The position numbers were made by a program, and so were the translations under genes. This document shows positions 8,988 to 17,502 of a DNA stretch of 62,786 bases, piece after piece. The stretch covers positions 1 through 62,786 of the forward strand of contig JACKPM010000007.1 of NCBI GenBank assembly GCA_024233495.1. Reading direction: 5' to 3'. Origin of the DNA: Chlamydiales bacterium (GTDB lineage Bacteria; Chlamydiota; Chlamydiia; Chlamydiales; JAAKFR01). Position 1 is the stretch's first letter. Each line of letters opens with the position of its first letter. The notes under the pieces are model-generated. The model was not told the DNA's origin, did not search any database, and saw only the letters and a list, made by a program, of their open reading frames with translations.

Positions 8988-9716
8988 TTAGCAGTAGTAG
9001 ACCTTTTTGAGGAAGAGGCCATGTGCTGGAGCTGTCACTCCCGCCTCAAGCCGTTTTCCTGATTTTAAAATTTCTTTAACGCTTTCAAGCTTCCCTCGCC
9101 CCACATAGATAAGAGTTCCCACCACCGTACGCGCCATCTTGTAGAGGAAATTGTCCCCTTTTAGGACGACAAGGAGGCGGCCATCCTCTTCAAAAATGCG
9201 CACTTTTTCCAAAGTGCGGATCGCATCGGCATAACTCACCTTGGTGCAAAAACTAGAAAAATCGTGCGTTCCCTCAAGCTCTTTTGCTGCTTGGCGCATT
9301 TTTCCAAGGTCGAGCGTTTGTGGCACATGCCATGAGAAGAGGCGGTTATGGGGAAGTTGCACACGCCCCAAGCAGATATTGTAGTGATACTCTTTTCCAA
9401 TAGCATCTAAAGTAGGATGGAAGGCGCTTTTCATCTTTTTTACAGAAAGAATACGGATCTCTTTTGGCAAAAGTGAGTTAAGGCTTAACTGGAAAGTGTT
9501 AAGGTCGAAGTCTTTTTCTGTGAAAAAGTTGACTTGTTGCTCGCAGGCGTGTACCCCCCGATCTGTGCGGCTCGCGGCCTGTAGCTCCACTTCGTGCTGC
9601 ACGATTTTTTCCACAGCACGTTGCAGATGCTCCTCTACAGAAGGGCCCACCTCTGTCTTCTGCCATCCATAAAAGGGGGTACCATCATAGCTAACTGTCA
9701 GTAGTATATTCCTCAT
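8988..9716 (-). CDS. truA: tRNA pseudouridine(38-40) synthase
   Basis: Converts uridines 38-40 in the anticodon arm of tRNAs to pseudouridine. The 242-residue length is normal for TruA. The catalytic aspartate is Asp52 in the motif SRTDRGVHA, and the FLYKMARTVVGTL segment near residue 200 is the conserved C-terminal motif. The start codon overlaps the upstream marC stop by four bases, which indicates coupled translation. Confidence 0.95.
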   Translation of the reverse strand: MRNILLTVSYDGTPFYGWQKTEVGPSVEEHLQRAVEKIVQHEVELQAASRTDRGVHACEQQVNFFTEKDFDLNTFQLSLNSLLPKEIRILSVKKMKSAFHPTLDAIGKEYHYNICLGRVQLPHNRLFSWHVPQTLDLGKMRQAAKELEGTHDFSSFCTKVSYADAIRTLEKVRIFEEDGRLLVVLKGDNFLYKMARTVVGTLIYVGRGKLESVKEILKSGKRLEAGVTAPAHGLFLKKVYYC

Positions 9717-10309
9717 GATAGCTGAAATGCTCCTAAGATTCCGTGTAAAATCATTTTTCCTGCAACCAGGATGATGAGATAGCCGAAAAATTGCTCAATT
9801 GCAACCAAGCCATTCTCTCCCAAATATTTTTTTAGGAGTGGCGCAAGCAAAAGCACAGGGAGAGTCAAAATCCATGAGATAAGGATCGCAAATAAAACGA
9901 GCATTTTGCTCTGCTCCACTCCACCTCCATAAACAGTGATCGCTGCCAAAATCGCAGGGCCTGCAACTGCTGGTACAGCAAGAGGTACAATAAGAGGATC
10001 GCTTCTAGAAGGCTTCACTTCAGTGTCTTGAGGATGAGAGAAAATCATAGGGAGAGCAATCAAGAAGAGAATGACACCACCTGTAACCTCCAAAGAGTGC
10101 TCACCGACGTTTAAAAGCTGGAAGAAGCCGTTCCCAAAGAAAAGAAAGATCACCATGATCCCCAACGCGATCAACATCTCGCGGATAATCACTTTTCTTT
10201 GCACTGTATGGTCGAGATGCTTGAGGACGCCAACAAAAATTGGCACATTCCCAAGCGGATCGAGGATGATGAGAAAGAGGAAGGTGAGATGAATCAGCCT
10301 CTCAATCAT
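9713..10309 (-). CDS. MarC/YhgN family membrane protein (copy 1)
   Basis: A six-transmembrane protein of 198 residues in the MarC (UPF0056) family. The typical ILDPLGNVPIF segment lies near the N-terminus and is repeated in degenerate form in the second half (VPLAVPAVAGPA). The function of the family is not established; early links to antibiotic resistance were withdrawn. It lies in a tight tandem with a paralogue, each junction overlapping by four bases, followed by truA and map. Chlamydia also has a MarC gene next to map, so the neighbourhood is ancestral. Confidence 0.9.
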   Translation of the reverse strand: MIERLIHLTFLFLIILDPLGNVPIFVGVLKHLDHTVQRKVIIREMLIALGIMVIFLFFGNGFFQLLNVGEHSLEVTGGVILFLIALPMIFSHPQDTEVKPSRSDPLIVPLAVPAVAGPAILAAITVYGGGVEQSKMLVLFAILISWILTLPVLLLAPLLKKYLGENGLVAIEQFFGYLIILVAGKMILHGILGAFQLS

Positions 10310-10896
10310 ATGCCGCTCGCAATGAGATCTTTAATTCCTTCTAAGAGCATTTGTACAGCGATCAAAGCGATCAAAAGACCCATCAAGCGCTGGCAAGCAA
10401 GAAGGCCACGTTGTCTAACTGTGTTATAGATCGAGTGACCAAAGAAATAGACTAGGGCTGAGAAGAACCAGGCAATCACTAGTGCAACCAAAACAAGATA
10501 GTTAGAAAGCTCAGACTCACCAAAAATCATGATTGTCGCAAAATAGGAGGGGCCTGCCAAAAGGGGAGTTGCAATAGGCACAATAAAGTGGGACCCTTTT
10601 CTCCAGCTTTTCTGCGGCTCTTCATGAGAGAAGATCATACGTGAAGCAATCAGAAAGAGGATGATTCCCCCTGAAATCTCGACTGTCGTTTTCGTAACTC
10701 CCAAAAGATCTAGGAATAGCCCCCCAATAAAGAGAAATGCGATCATTAAGATAAGAGCAAAAAAGAGTTCGCGAATGGTAATGAGGCGCTGTTTCTTTTT
10801 ATCAAAGTCTTCAATCAAAGCAAGATAGCTTGGGAGTGTCCCCAAAGAATCGATTACAAGGAAGAGTGTAAAGGCGACAGAAAAAAAATAACCCAT
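10306..10896 (-). CDS. MarC/YhgN family membrane protein (copy 2)
   Basis: A 196-residue paralogue of the next gene, with the corresponding IDSLGTLPSYLALI segment at the N-terminus and VPIATPLLAGPSYF in the middle. Six membrane segments are predicted by eye. It is the first gene of the string and has no neighbour on the same strand upstream. The tandem pair may form a hetero-oligomer, which is inference from arrangement only. Confidence 0.88.
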   Translation of the reverse strand: MGYFFSVAFTLFLVIDSLGTLPSYLALIEDFDKKKQRLITIRELFFALILMIAFLFIGGLFLDLLGVTKTTVEISGGIILFLIASRMIFSHEEPQKSWRKGSHFIVPIATPLLAGPSYFATIMIFGESELSNYLVLVALVIAWFFSALVYFFGHSIYNTVRQRGLLACQRLMGLLIALIAVQMLLEGIKDLIASGI

Positions 10897-10947
10897 AGGC
10901 CTCAGATTATATTGGAATAGTTTCGTATTTTCAATAAAATAAGAAAT

Positions 10948-11562
10948 ATGATTATCGAGCCTTATAAAGGAAAATATTCATCTGTCCTTCTCTTTGGTCC
11001 TCCAGGAGTGGGGAAGGGGACTTTGGGACGTTTTTTAGCCTCAGGGGGAGGTCAATACCATCTTTCTTCTGGCGATATCTTTCGCTCACTTGCGAGCTAT
11101 TCGGCGGCGGGGAAGCTTTTCTACCAGCATGCGAAGAAGGGAGATTTGATGCCTGATAGCGCCACTGTGGAGATCTGGAAGTACTATGTAAATGGGCTTA
11201 TTGCCACAAATTCTTATTATCCTGAGAGCCAATATCTTTTGCTGGATGGTATTCCCCGCACGCTTGCGCAGGCGCAGATGCTCGATGAGTTTATTGAGGT
11301 GCGTCACATCATTGTTTTAGAGAGTTCGAATCATGAGCAACTTATGGATCGACTGCAGTGCCGCGCGCGCTCTGAGGGAAAAATCGATGAGGTAGATCCA
11401 AAAGTGATTGAGCGCCGTTTAGATGCGTATCAAAATGAGATTGAGAGGCTTTTATCATTTTATCCCAATCACCTAATATCGAAGGTGAATGGAGAGCAAA
11501 GGTCGCTTGAGGTGTTAAGAGATGTTTTAGTCAGACTCTCTCATCTGCTATCTAAGTCATGA
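10948..11562 (+). CDS. adk: Adenylate kinase (short type)
   Basis: Nucleoside monophosphate kinase of 204 residues, interconverting AMP and ATP with two ADP. The P-loop GPPGVGKG lies at about residues 17-24, the NMP-binding part HLSSGDIFRSL follows, and LLLDGIPRTLAQ is the conserved adenylate kinase segment. The LID segment around DRLQCRARSEGKIDEVDP is short and lacks the four-cysteine zinc site found in some bacterial enzymes. A UMP/CMP-type kinase is a possible alternative. The 3' end overlaps the convergent GGDEF gene by 22 bases. Confidence 0.85.
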   Translation: MIIEPYKGKYSSVLLFGPPGVGKGTLGRFLASGGGQYHLSSGDIFRSLASYSAAGKLFYQHAKKGDLMPDSATVEIWKYYVNGLIATNSYYPESQYLLLDGIPRTLAQAQMLDEFIEVRHIIVLESSNHEQLMDRLQCRARSEGKIDEVDPKVIERRLDAYQNEIERLLSFYPNHLISKVNGEQRSLEVLRDVLVRLSHLLSKS

Positions 11563-12440
11563 ATTTCTTTCTTCTTTACATAGAGCTTTTTATCAGCTGA
11601 GGCCAGGAGGTCGTCGAGTGTAGAGGGCGTGGCGGGATCGAAGGTGCTCTCTCCAATGCTGAGGGAGAGTGTATAGGGGCGCGCATTGCTGCTGTTTAGC
11701 ACCTCTACTTTTTCGAGTAGGTGAGAGATGAGCTCTCCGCTCCTATTGGTATTGATCGCAACGACAGCAAATTCATCCCCTCCAATGCGTCCAATAATGT
11801 CGTGCTTTCGGAAACTTGCCCTGAGGCACTCTGTCAAATCGAGCAAAGCTCTGTCTCCTGTCGGATGGCCATGCGCATCGTTGATCTGCTTGAAAAAGTT
11901 CACATCGATAGAAAAAAGGATAAGGGGTTGCATGTGTCTTTTAGCAAAAGAAATCTGCTGTTCTGTAAGTTGAAGAAAGCCCCGCCTGTTATAGAGCTTT
12001 GTAAGCTCATCTGTGAGGGAAAGCTCGCGGAGACCTTCTTGAATCTGCTGTCTCTCAATGGCATAGGTTATGCACTTTTCCAAGCCATGGGGGCTGATCT
12101 GCTCTTTGGGGAGGTAGTCTTGTGCGCCCAGTGAGATGGAGTCTACAATAAGCTGATCTTCATCAGACTGATTTCCAATGAGAATGACAGGAGTAGACTT
12201 GGTATGTCCGCATAGTTTGATCACCGATTCCACGTTATGCGCCTCTACGTTCAGGATAATCAAGTCATAATTGGCGCGTCGTAAAGCCTCTAAAGCTTCG
12301 TCAACCGAAGGAGCAGAGGAGAGTGCACTTTTTTTAAAATCTGTACGCTTGAGGACATTTTGCATGAGCACGAAGTCATCTACTTCATGGTCGATCAGGA
12401 GAATAGAGAGCCGATTTTTGGTGCGGGAATACTTAGTCAA
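11541..12440 (-). CDS. Diguanylate cyclase with a degenerate receiver domain
   Basis: Residues about 10-120 form a response-regulator receiver and about 140-295 a GGDEF domain. The active site GGDEF is intact (about 220-224), the substrate motif FKQINDAHGHPTGD is present, and an inhibitory I-site RKHD lies five residues before GGDEF. In the receiver the lysine is kept (YLPKEQ), but the phospho-acceptor aspartate is replaced by Asn (LIILNVEA, residue 64). It is predicted to make c-di-GMP with product inhibition but without canonical phosphorylation. I start at TTG 12440, which overlaps the upstream stop as TTGA; another TTG at 12467 is possible. Confidence 0.88.
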   Translation of the reverse strand: MTKYSRTKNRLSILLIDHEVDDFVLMQNVLKRTDFKKSALSSAPSVDEALEALRRANYDLIILNVEAHNVESVIKLCGHTKSTPVILIGNQSDEDQLIVDSISLGAQDYLPKEQISPHGLEKCITYAIERQQIQEGLRELSLTDELTKLYNRRGFLQLTEQQISFAKRHMQPLILFSIDVNFFKQINDAHGHPTGDRALLDLTECLRASFRKHDIIGRIGGDEFAVVAINTNRSGELISHLLEKVEVLNSSNARPYTLSLSIGESTFDPATPSTLDDLLASADKKLYVKKKEIHDLDSR

Positions 12441-14140
12441 AGAGCCACTTTGAGTTGGTCCGTACAATACTCATTATGCACGATCCCACGCTCAAATTGC
12501 CACTCATAATACTTTGCGATTCCTTCCATATTGATATCTTGAGAGTTACAGAATAGGGGGGCGGTTTGTATCCACGCATCTTTCTCCCAAGCAACAGTTT
12601 TGTCTGATTTATCAGGGTTTGCGTTCAGATAGAGGGCAAACGCCTCTTCTTGATGCTCTTTTGCATAGCTTAAGCTCTTTTGCAGCGCTCTTTGAAACTT
12701 TGCAACAAACTCTGGCTCAATATCTTCATTGGCTACGATGATAAGTTCTTGGTAGGGAGGGAGATTCAGCTCTTCTAGTGGGAAATTATTTGTTTCTACA
12801 CCCAAAGAGCGCAAAATGTGTGGCTCCACATTCCAGTAGCCACCATAGATAAACTCGACAGCTCTAGTGCCCATAGGGGAAATAAGGTCGCTGCTCACAT
12901 TTTTCCGCTCAATAGGTTTGATATGGGCGTTATCGAGCATGTAGTCTAAAAAGGAGGTGTCGGGTCCTCCAATGCAGTAACCCAAAACTTTTCCAGAGAG
13001 ATCGCACGGCTTTTTCACTCGCTCGTCCTTCAGATAGATGAGTGCGCGCAATGGCCGGTCAATCAGTTGTCCTACAATTTTGAGCTGAGCGCCCCGTGCT
13101 GCTGCTTTCAGTGTGCCTGGCAGATGGCCAATGATGAGGTCTGCTTGCCGCGAGGTAAGGTATGAGATAGCACCTCCGCACTCATACATTTTTTGCAACT
13201 GCAGATCGATTCCCTCTTCCTTGAAAAATCCCTTCTCAATTCCAGCATAGAGGGGAACGTGGTTTACATTAGGAAGCCAGTCAAGCAAAAGACGCGTCTG
13301 TGCTTTGTTTTGCCCACAGCCAGAAAAGAGGAGGAGTAGAAGGGTAAAAAGAGGGAAAGAAAGCCGTTTTTTTGCAAACATTGCAGGTTTCTGGAATTTC
13401 CATTCAATGCGCCAGTGATAAGGAATTTTTTCGCATAAAATAATTAAGGCATAGAGCATTGTGCTCATAAGCGTGAGGCAAAGAAGTGCGCCAAAGGTGA
13501 TTTCCAAATCTGTATTGCGCCTGCTCTCAAGCATAAGCACACCAAGTCCTTGCTGGGCGCCAGCCCACTCTCCTGCAACGGCGCCTACACCAGCTATAGC
13601 CGCTGAAATACGGAAACCAGCAAAGATGTGGGGAAGTGCCCACGGAAGGCGGAGCTTCAAAAATGTTTGCCATGGCGTAGCGTGATTGAGGGCAAAGTAT
13701 TCAAGAAAAGGGCGGGGAGTGGCGCGCAGTCCCTGATAGATATTGAGCGTAAGGGGGAAAAAGATCATCAGCGCTGTAGGAATGATGATTGCCGCCTGAG
13801 ACCACCCAAACCAAACCACCATGATGGGGGCAAGTGTAAACATAGGGATACACTGAATTACAATGAAGAGAGGTTGGAAAAGGGTGCGCGTTGTGCGGAA
13901 GTGGAGCATTGTCCACGCAAGAGGGAAAGCGACCGTAAGAGCGAGTGCAAAACCAATAAGCATCTCCTTTAACGTCACAGAAGTGTGGAGACAAAAGCGG
14001 GAACGCAGCTCCCACACTGTGTGCGCAATTTTCGATGGCGCGGGAATGATAAAAAGCATTTCTTTCGAATGGGCACATGCCATCTCCCAAAAGAGGAGAA
14101 GAGCCGAGAAGACCAAAAAAAATGGAAGAAATTTTTTCAT
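12437..14140 (-). CDS. ABC transporter permease fused to substrate-binding lipoprotein (NMT1/THI5-like)
   Basis: Residues 1-240 form a BPD-type permease of the SsuC/TauC/ThiX class with an EAA-like loop (EYFALNHATPWQTF). Residues from about 285 form an NMT1/THI5-like periplasmic binding protein (LDWLPNVNHVPLYAGIEKG), as in ThiY or riboflavin/pyrimidine-precursor importers. Between them, at about residues 254-275, is what looks like a complete lipoprotein signal peptide (Met, AKKR, a hydrophobic run, lipobox FSGC). Normally these are two proteins. No ATP-binding subunit is nearby. ATG 14140 is chosen; 14176 would be TTG. The likely substrate is a thiamin precursor or similar, by family only. 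Confidence 0.82.
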   Translation of the reverse strand: MKKFLPFFLVFSALLLFWEMACAHSKEMLFIIPAPSKIAHTVWELRSRFCLHTSVTLKEMLIGFALALTVAFPLAWTMLHFRTTRTLFQPLFIVIQCIPMFTLAPIMVVWFGWSQAAIIIPTALMIFFPLTLNIYQGLRATPRPFLEYFALNHATPWQTFLKLRLPWALPHIFAGFRISAAIAGVGAVAGEWAGAQQGLGVLMLESRRNTDLEITFGALLCLTLMSTMLYALIILCEKIPYHWRIEWKFQKPAMFAKKRLSFPLFTLLLLLFSGCGQNKAQTRLLLDWLPNVNHVPLYAGIEKGFFKEEGIDLQLQKMYECGGAISYLTSRQADLIIGHLPGTLKAAARGAQLKIVGQLIDRPLRALIYLKDERVKKPCDLSGKVLGYCIGGPDTSFLDYMLDNAHIKPIERKNVSSDLISPMGTRAVEFIYGGYWNVEPHILRSLGVETNNFPLEELNLPPYQELIIVANEDIEPEFVAKFQRALQKSLSYAKEHQEEAFALYLNANPDKSDKTVAWEKDAWIQTAPLFCNSQDINMEGIAKYYEWQFERGIVHNEYCTDQLKVAL

Positions 14141-14193
14141 CGAGAGCAGTATACTCTGGATTTCTCGATCCGTCAAATGTATATAGATCGAAT

Positions 14194-15555
14194 ATGGGAA
14201 AACGGAAAGTGCATGATAGCTTTGGAGAGATGGAGGTTCCGCAGGAGGCGCTCTACGGAGCGCAAACAGCGCGCTCTCTCATTCACTTCAATATTGGACA
14301 AGACAAAATGCCAGCTGCCTTGATCCGCGCCTATGGCTTGTTGAAACGGGCGTGTGCAGAGGCAAACCACGATTTGGGCGCTCTTGACAATAAACTTTTT
14401 GAGCCAATTGTAAAGGCGGCAGAGGAAGTAGCAGCAGGAAAGTGGATGGATCACTTCCCCCTTAGCATTTGGCAGACGGGGAGCGGCACCCAAACACACA
14501 TGAATATCAATGAAGTGATCGCCACGCGTGCCTCACAGATCAGCGGCTTAGAGGTACATCCCAACGACCACGTCAACATGTCACAGTCAACCAATGATAC
14601 TTTTCCCTCTGCGATGTACATTGCGGCAGCGCGCGAGATGAAAACCCGCCTCATCCCCCGGGTAGAGAGGCTGCGCGAGGCGCTCAAGAATAAGGGAGCC
14701 GAGCTTAGAGGGGTCATTAAGATTGGACGCACCCACCTCATGGATGCAGTGCCTATCAAATTTGAAGATGAGTTTTTGACCTATGCTGAGCAGCTTTCCC
14801 AAAACCTCACTAGGCTTGAACAGACTTTGCCTCGTCTCCAAGAGCTCCCTATTGGGGGAACTGCAGTTGGCTCTGGACTCAATGCATTGCCTGGCTTTGC
14901 TGAGAGAGTAGTGCAAAATCTCACTAAACTTACGGAGATAGAATTTTCTTCACCAGCGCTAAAATATCCCATGATTGCAGCTAATGACGCCCTTGTATTT
15001 GCGCATAGTGCACTCAAAACGCTCGCTGTCTCGCTTAACAAAATTGCTTCGGACCTTGGATGGATGGTTTCAGGGCCACGTGCGGGAATTGGCGAGCTGA
15101 AGTTTCAACCAACTGAGCCAGGCTCATCCATTATGCCAGGGAAATTCAACCCGTCGCAGTGCGAAGCGTTGATGATGGTGTGCGCACATGTTGTGGGGCA
15201 CGATGCCGCTCTTTCAATGGCGGGGGCCAGTGGCCACTTCGAGCTCAACACCTACAAACCGATGATGATTCACAATTTTCTCAAATCGCTTGAGCTTTTA
15301 GCAGACACATGCCGCACCTTCACTGATCACTTTGTGGTAACGATCACACCCAACCTCGAGCAGATCGACACCTTCCTCAACCGTTCGCTCATGCTTGCAA
15401 CTGTTCTTAATCCAAAAATTGGGTATGACAAGGCGACCGAGGTGGCCAAAAAGGCATATGCGGAGGACGCCACCCTCAAAGAGGCGTGCCTCTCACTCGG
15501 CTATCTCTCTTCTGAGGAATTCGATAAGCTTGTTGACCCAAAGAAGATGGTATAG
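14194..15555 (+). CDS. fumC: Fumarate hydratase class II
   Basis: Reversible hydration of fumarate to malate in the TCA cycle, iron-independent. About 453 residues from ATG 14194, against 467 in E. coli. The superfamily signature GSSIMPGKFNPSQ is intact and the substrate region SQSTNDTFPSAMY is present. The N-terminus FGEMEVPQEALYGAQT matches the family start, so the longer upstream reading from 14077 is rejected. The stop codon TAG lies inside a 29-base palindrome that is a remnant of a repeat element (see 15551-15579). Confidence 0.95.
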   Translation: MGKRKVHDSFGEMEVPQEALYGAQTARSLIHFNIGQDKMPAALIRAYGLLKRACAEANHDLGALDNKLFEPIVKAAEEVAAGKWMDHFPLSIWQTGSGTQTHMNINEVIATRASQISGLEVHPNDHVNMSQSTNDTFPSAMYIAAAREMKTRLIPRVERLREALKNKGAELRGVIKIGRTHLMDAVPIKFEDEFLTYAEQLSQNLTRLEQTLPRLQELPIGGTAVGSGLNALPGFAERVVQNLTKLTEIEFSSPALKYPMIAANDALVFAHSALKTLAVSLNKIASDLGWMVSGPRAGIGELKFQPTEPGSSIMPGKFNPSQCEALMMVCAHVVGHDAALSMAGASGHFELNTYKPMMIHNFLKSLELLADTCRTFTDHFVVTITPNLEQIDTFLNRSLMLATVLNPKIGYDKATEVAKKAYAEDATLKEACLSLGYLSSEEFDKLVDPKKMV

Positions 15556-15579
15556 TCAAATCCATACCATTTGACTATA
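15551..15579. repeat. Remnant of family-1 miniature inverted-repeat element
   Basis: TATAGTCAAAT and ATTTGACTATA flank a 7-base spacer. The two arms are the outer 11 bases of the 162-bp elements at 30115, 38574 and 43947, and the spacer plus the start of the right arm (CATACCATTTG) matches their positions 34-44. It is therefore best read as an internal deletion product. The fumC stop TAG (15553-15555) is formed by the element. As a hairpin it may also work as a terminator for fumC and the convergent gene. Confidence 0.75.
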
Positions 15580-15678
15580 TGAAGTGTATCTAACCCAGAA
15601 TCCATTGTTTGAAGAGAGTTCTGTGGTTTAGTCCTTGATCTCTAGGATCTTTTTGAACTCACTCGCATTTGTTCGAAA

Positions 15679-17403
15679 TTAAGAGTAGCTCATTGCCTGC
15701 TTGAATTTCTCGATGCGGATGAGCTCGCGAGAAAACTCGAGCGCAGAGTTGATATGCCCGAAGATGTGGTCCTCTCCAATCAGCTCATCGAGGTGGAAGC
15801 GCTGTAAATCTTGTAGGGGCCCTTTCTTTACTCCTGCAAGTAGAAGGGTGGTGCCTTGTCTATGACACTCAGAATAGAATTCTTCAAGTGCATGCATGCC
15901 AGAGGCATCGATCGCGGGGACGCGGCGCATGCGCAAAATAAAGACTTTAGGGGGGCGCTGAAAGTCGTTCATCAAGTTTTTGAGACGGTCAGCCACCCCG
16001 AAGAAGAAGGGGCCATTGATCTCATACACCTCGACATTTTCAGGAACTTCTTGTTTATCAATAGAGTCAGGGTCAGAGATTTCGTCTGGGCTCTCCTCTC
16101 TAAACTGCGCGGCTGAGACAACATCTGACATGTCGCTCATCTGTTTCATGAAGAGAAAGGCGGCCAATATCATGCCCACCTGGACAGCAGCCGTGAGATT
16201 GATAAGAACAGTGAGGCAAAAGACAGTGAGCAGCACCACTACATCTCTTTTGGGCGCAGTAAAAAGATGGACAAAGTGGTGAATTTCACTCATCGACCAG
16301 GCGAGCATGAGAAGGACAGCTGCGAGCGCTGTAAGCGGAATTTTAGCCGTGAGGGGAGCGAGGAAGTAGAGCATGCCGAAGAGAATAAGAGCGTGTGACA
16401 TACCGGCAATGGGAGTGCTCGCTCCGTTCTTGACATTGGCCGCGGTGCGAGAGACTGAGCCAGAAGCTGGGATTCCGCCTACAAAGGAGGAGCAAATATT
16501 TGCAAAGCCTTGAGCTACAAGTTCGCAGTTTGCCTGGTGCCGCCAGCCGGTCATCCCCTCAGCGATCACAGCTGAGAGGAGTGATTCGATTCCAAGAAGG
16601 ATGGCGATGGTAAGGGCATCGGGCACAAGCACAAGAATTTCACTAAACTCAAAGTGGGGGAAGGTTGGTGTGGGAAGAGTTTTGGGGAGCGAGCCATAAA
16701 CAGAACCAATTGTTGCTACATCGATTTTGAAAAGCCATGTTACAAAACCGGAGATGGCAAGTGCAATGAGCGCTCCAGGAAGTTTGGGGTGGCGCTTTCG
16801 GAAGAAGATGATGAGGGCGAGGGTGCCAAGGCCAATCGCAAGTGTTTTGGGATTCAGGGTGGGAAGGTGCTGCCAATACGCCTGCCACTTGCTCACAAAG
16901 TCGATGGGAACTGAGCCCATCTGCAAACCAAGAAAATCTTTGAATTGCGAAGAGAGGATCACCACAGCGATTCCCGTCGTAAGGCCTGTAACAACGGGGT
17001 AGGGGATGTATTTGATATAAGTGCCTAAACCGGCAAGTCCAAAGGCAATTAGAATGAAGCCTGCCATAAAGGTGGCCATCAACATGCCTTCAAAGCCGTG
17101 GCGTAGCATAATGCCATAGAGTACAACGATGATCGTGCTGGTGGGGCCTCCCACTTGGACGCGACTTCCCCCAAGAAGGGAGATTAAAAAGCCAGCAACG
17201 ACCGCCGTAAAGAGTCCCTTTTCTGGAGGGATGCCCGCGCCGATGGCAACCGCCATTGCGACAGGGAAGGCGATAATCGCCACATTCATCCCTGCAAAGA
17301 GATCTTTAAAAAAACCTGTAAAGGAATACCCTTCCCGAAAGCATTGTATTGATTTGGGAATAAATGCCTTAATGCGTTCGGAAAATGACCGTGTCGAATC
17401 CAT
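15679..17403 (-). CDS. SulP family anion transporter with STAS domain
   Basis: A 574-residue inner-membrane transporter of the SulP/SLC26 family. The first 430 residues carry 10-14 membrane segments with the family signature region around GLFTAVVAGFLISLLGGS and the later segment GGIPASGSVSRTAANVKNGA. A C-terminal STAS domain follows from about residue 460, with VPAIDASGMHALEEF as its core. SulP proteins move sulfate, bicarbonate or dicarboxylates; the substrate is not evident. The divergent neighbour is a Na+/H+ antiporter, which would fit a sodium-coupled bicarbonate carrier of the BicA type, but that is inference. Confidence 0.92.
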   Translation of the reverse strand: MDSTRSFSERIKAFIPKSIQCFREGYSFTGFFKDLFAGMNVAIIAFPVAMAVAIGAGIPPEKGLFTAVVAGFLISLLGGSRVQVGGPTSTIIVVLYGIMLRHGFEGMLMATFMAGFILIAFGLAGLGTYIKYIPYPVVTGLTTGIAVVILSSQFKDFLGLQMGSVPIDFVSKWQAYWQHLPTLNPKTLAIGLGTLALIIFFRKRHPKLPGALIALAISGFVTWLFKIDVATIGSVYGSLPKTLPTPTFPHFEFSEILVLVPDALTIAILLGIESLLSAVIAEGMTGWRHQANCELVAQGFANICSSFVGGIPASGSVSRTAANVKNGASTPIAGMSHALILFGMLYFLAPLTAKIPLTALAAVLLMLAWSMSEIHHFVHLFTAPKRDVVVLLTVFCLTVLINLTAAVQVGMILAAFLFMKQMSDMSDVVSAAQFREESPDEISDPDSIDKQEVPENVEVYEINGPFFFGVADRLKNLMNDFQRPPKVFILRMRRVPAIDASGMHALEEFYSECHRQGTTLLLAGVKKGPLQDLQRFHLDELIGEDHIFGHINSALEFSRELIRIEKFKQAMSYS

Positions 17404-17502
17404 GACCCTGAATGACTTATTTGTATATATTGTCTCTCAAAATGGCGAACTCTGTCAACTCTATCGTAATTTAATATGCAGATTGTGTAATCTAGCGAGG
17501 AG

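Noticed and set aside
13701..14090. Minus-strand open frame of 129 codons inside the permease region
   Set aside because: It is an alternative frame of the ABC permease; composition (His, Cys, Tyr rich) is not coding-like.
14077..14193. Upstream extension of fumC from 14077
   Set aside because: It runs over the start of the divergent ABC gene, has no fumarase similarity, and the conserved N-terminus begins after ATG 14194.
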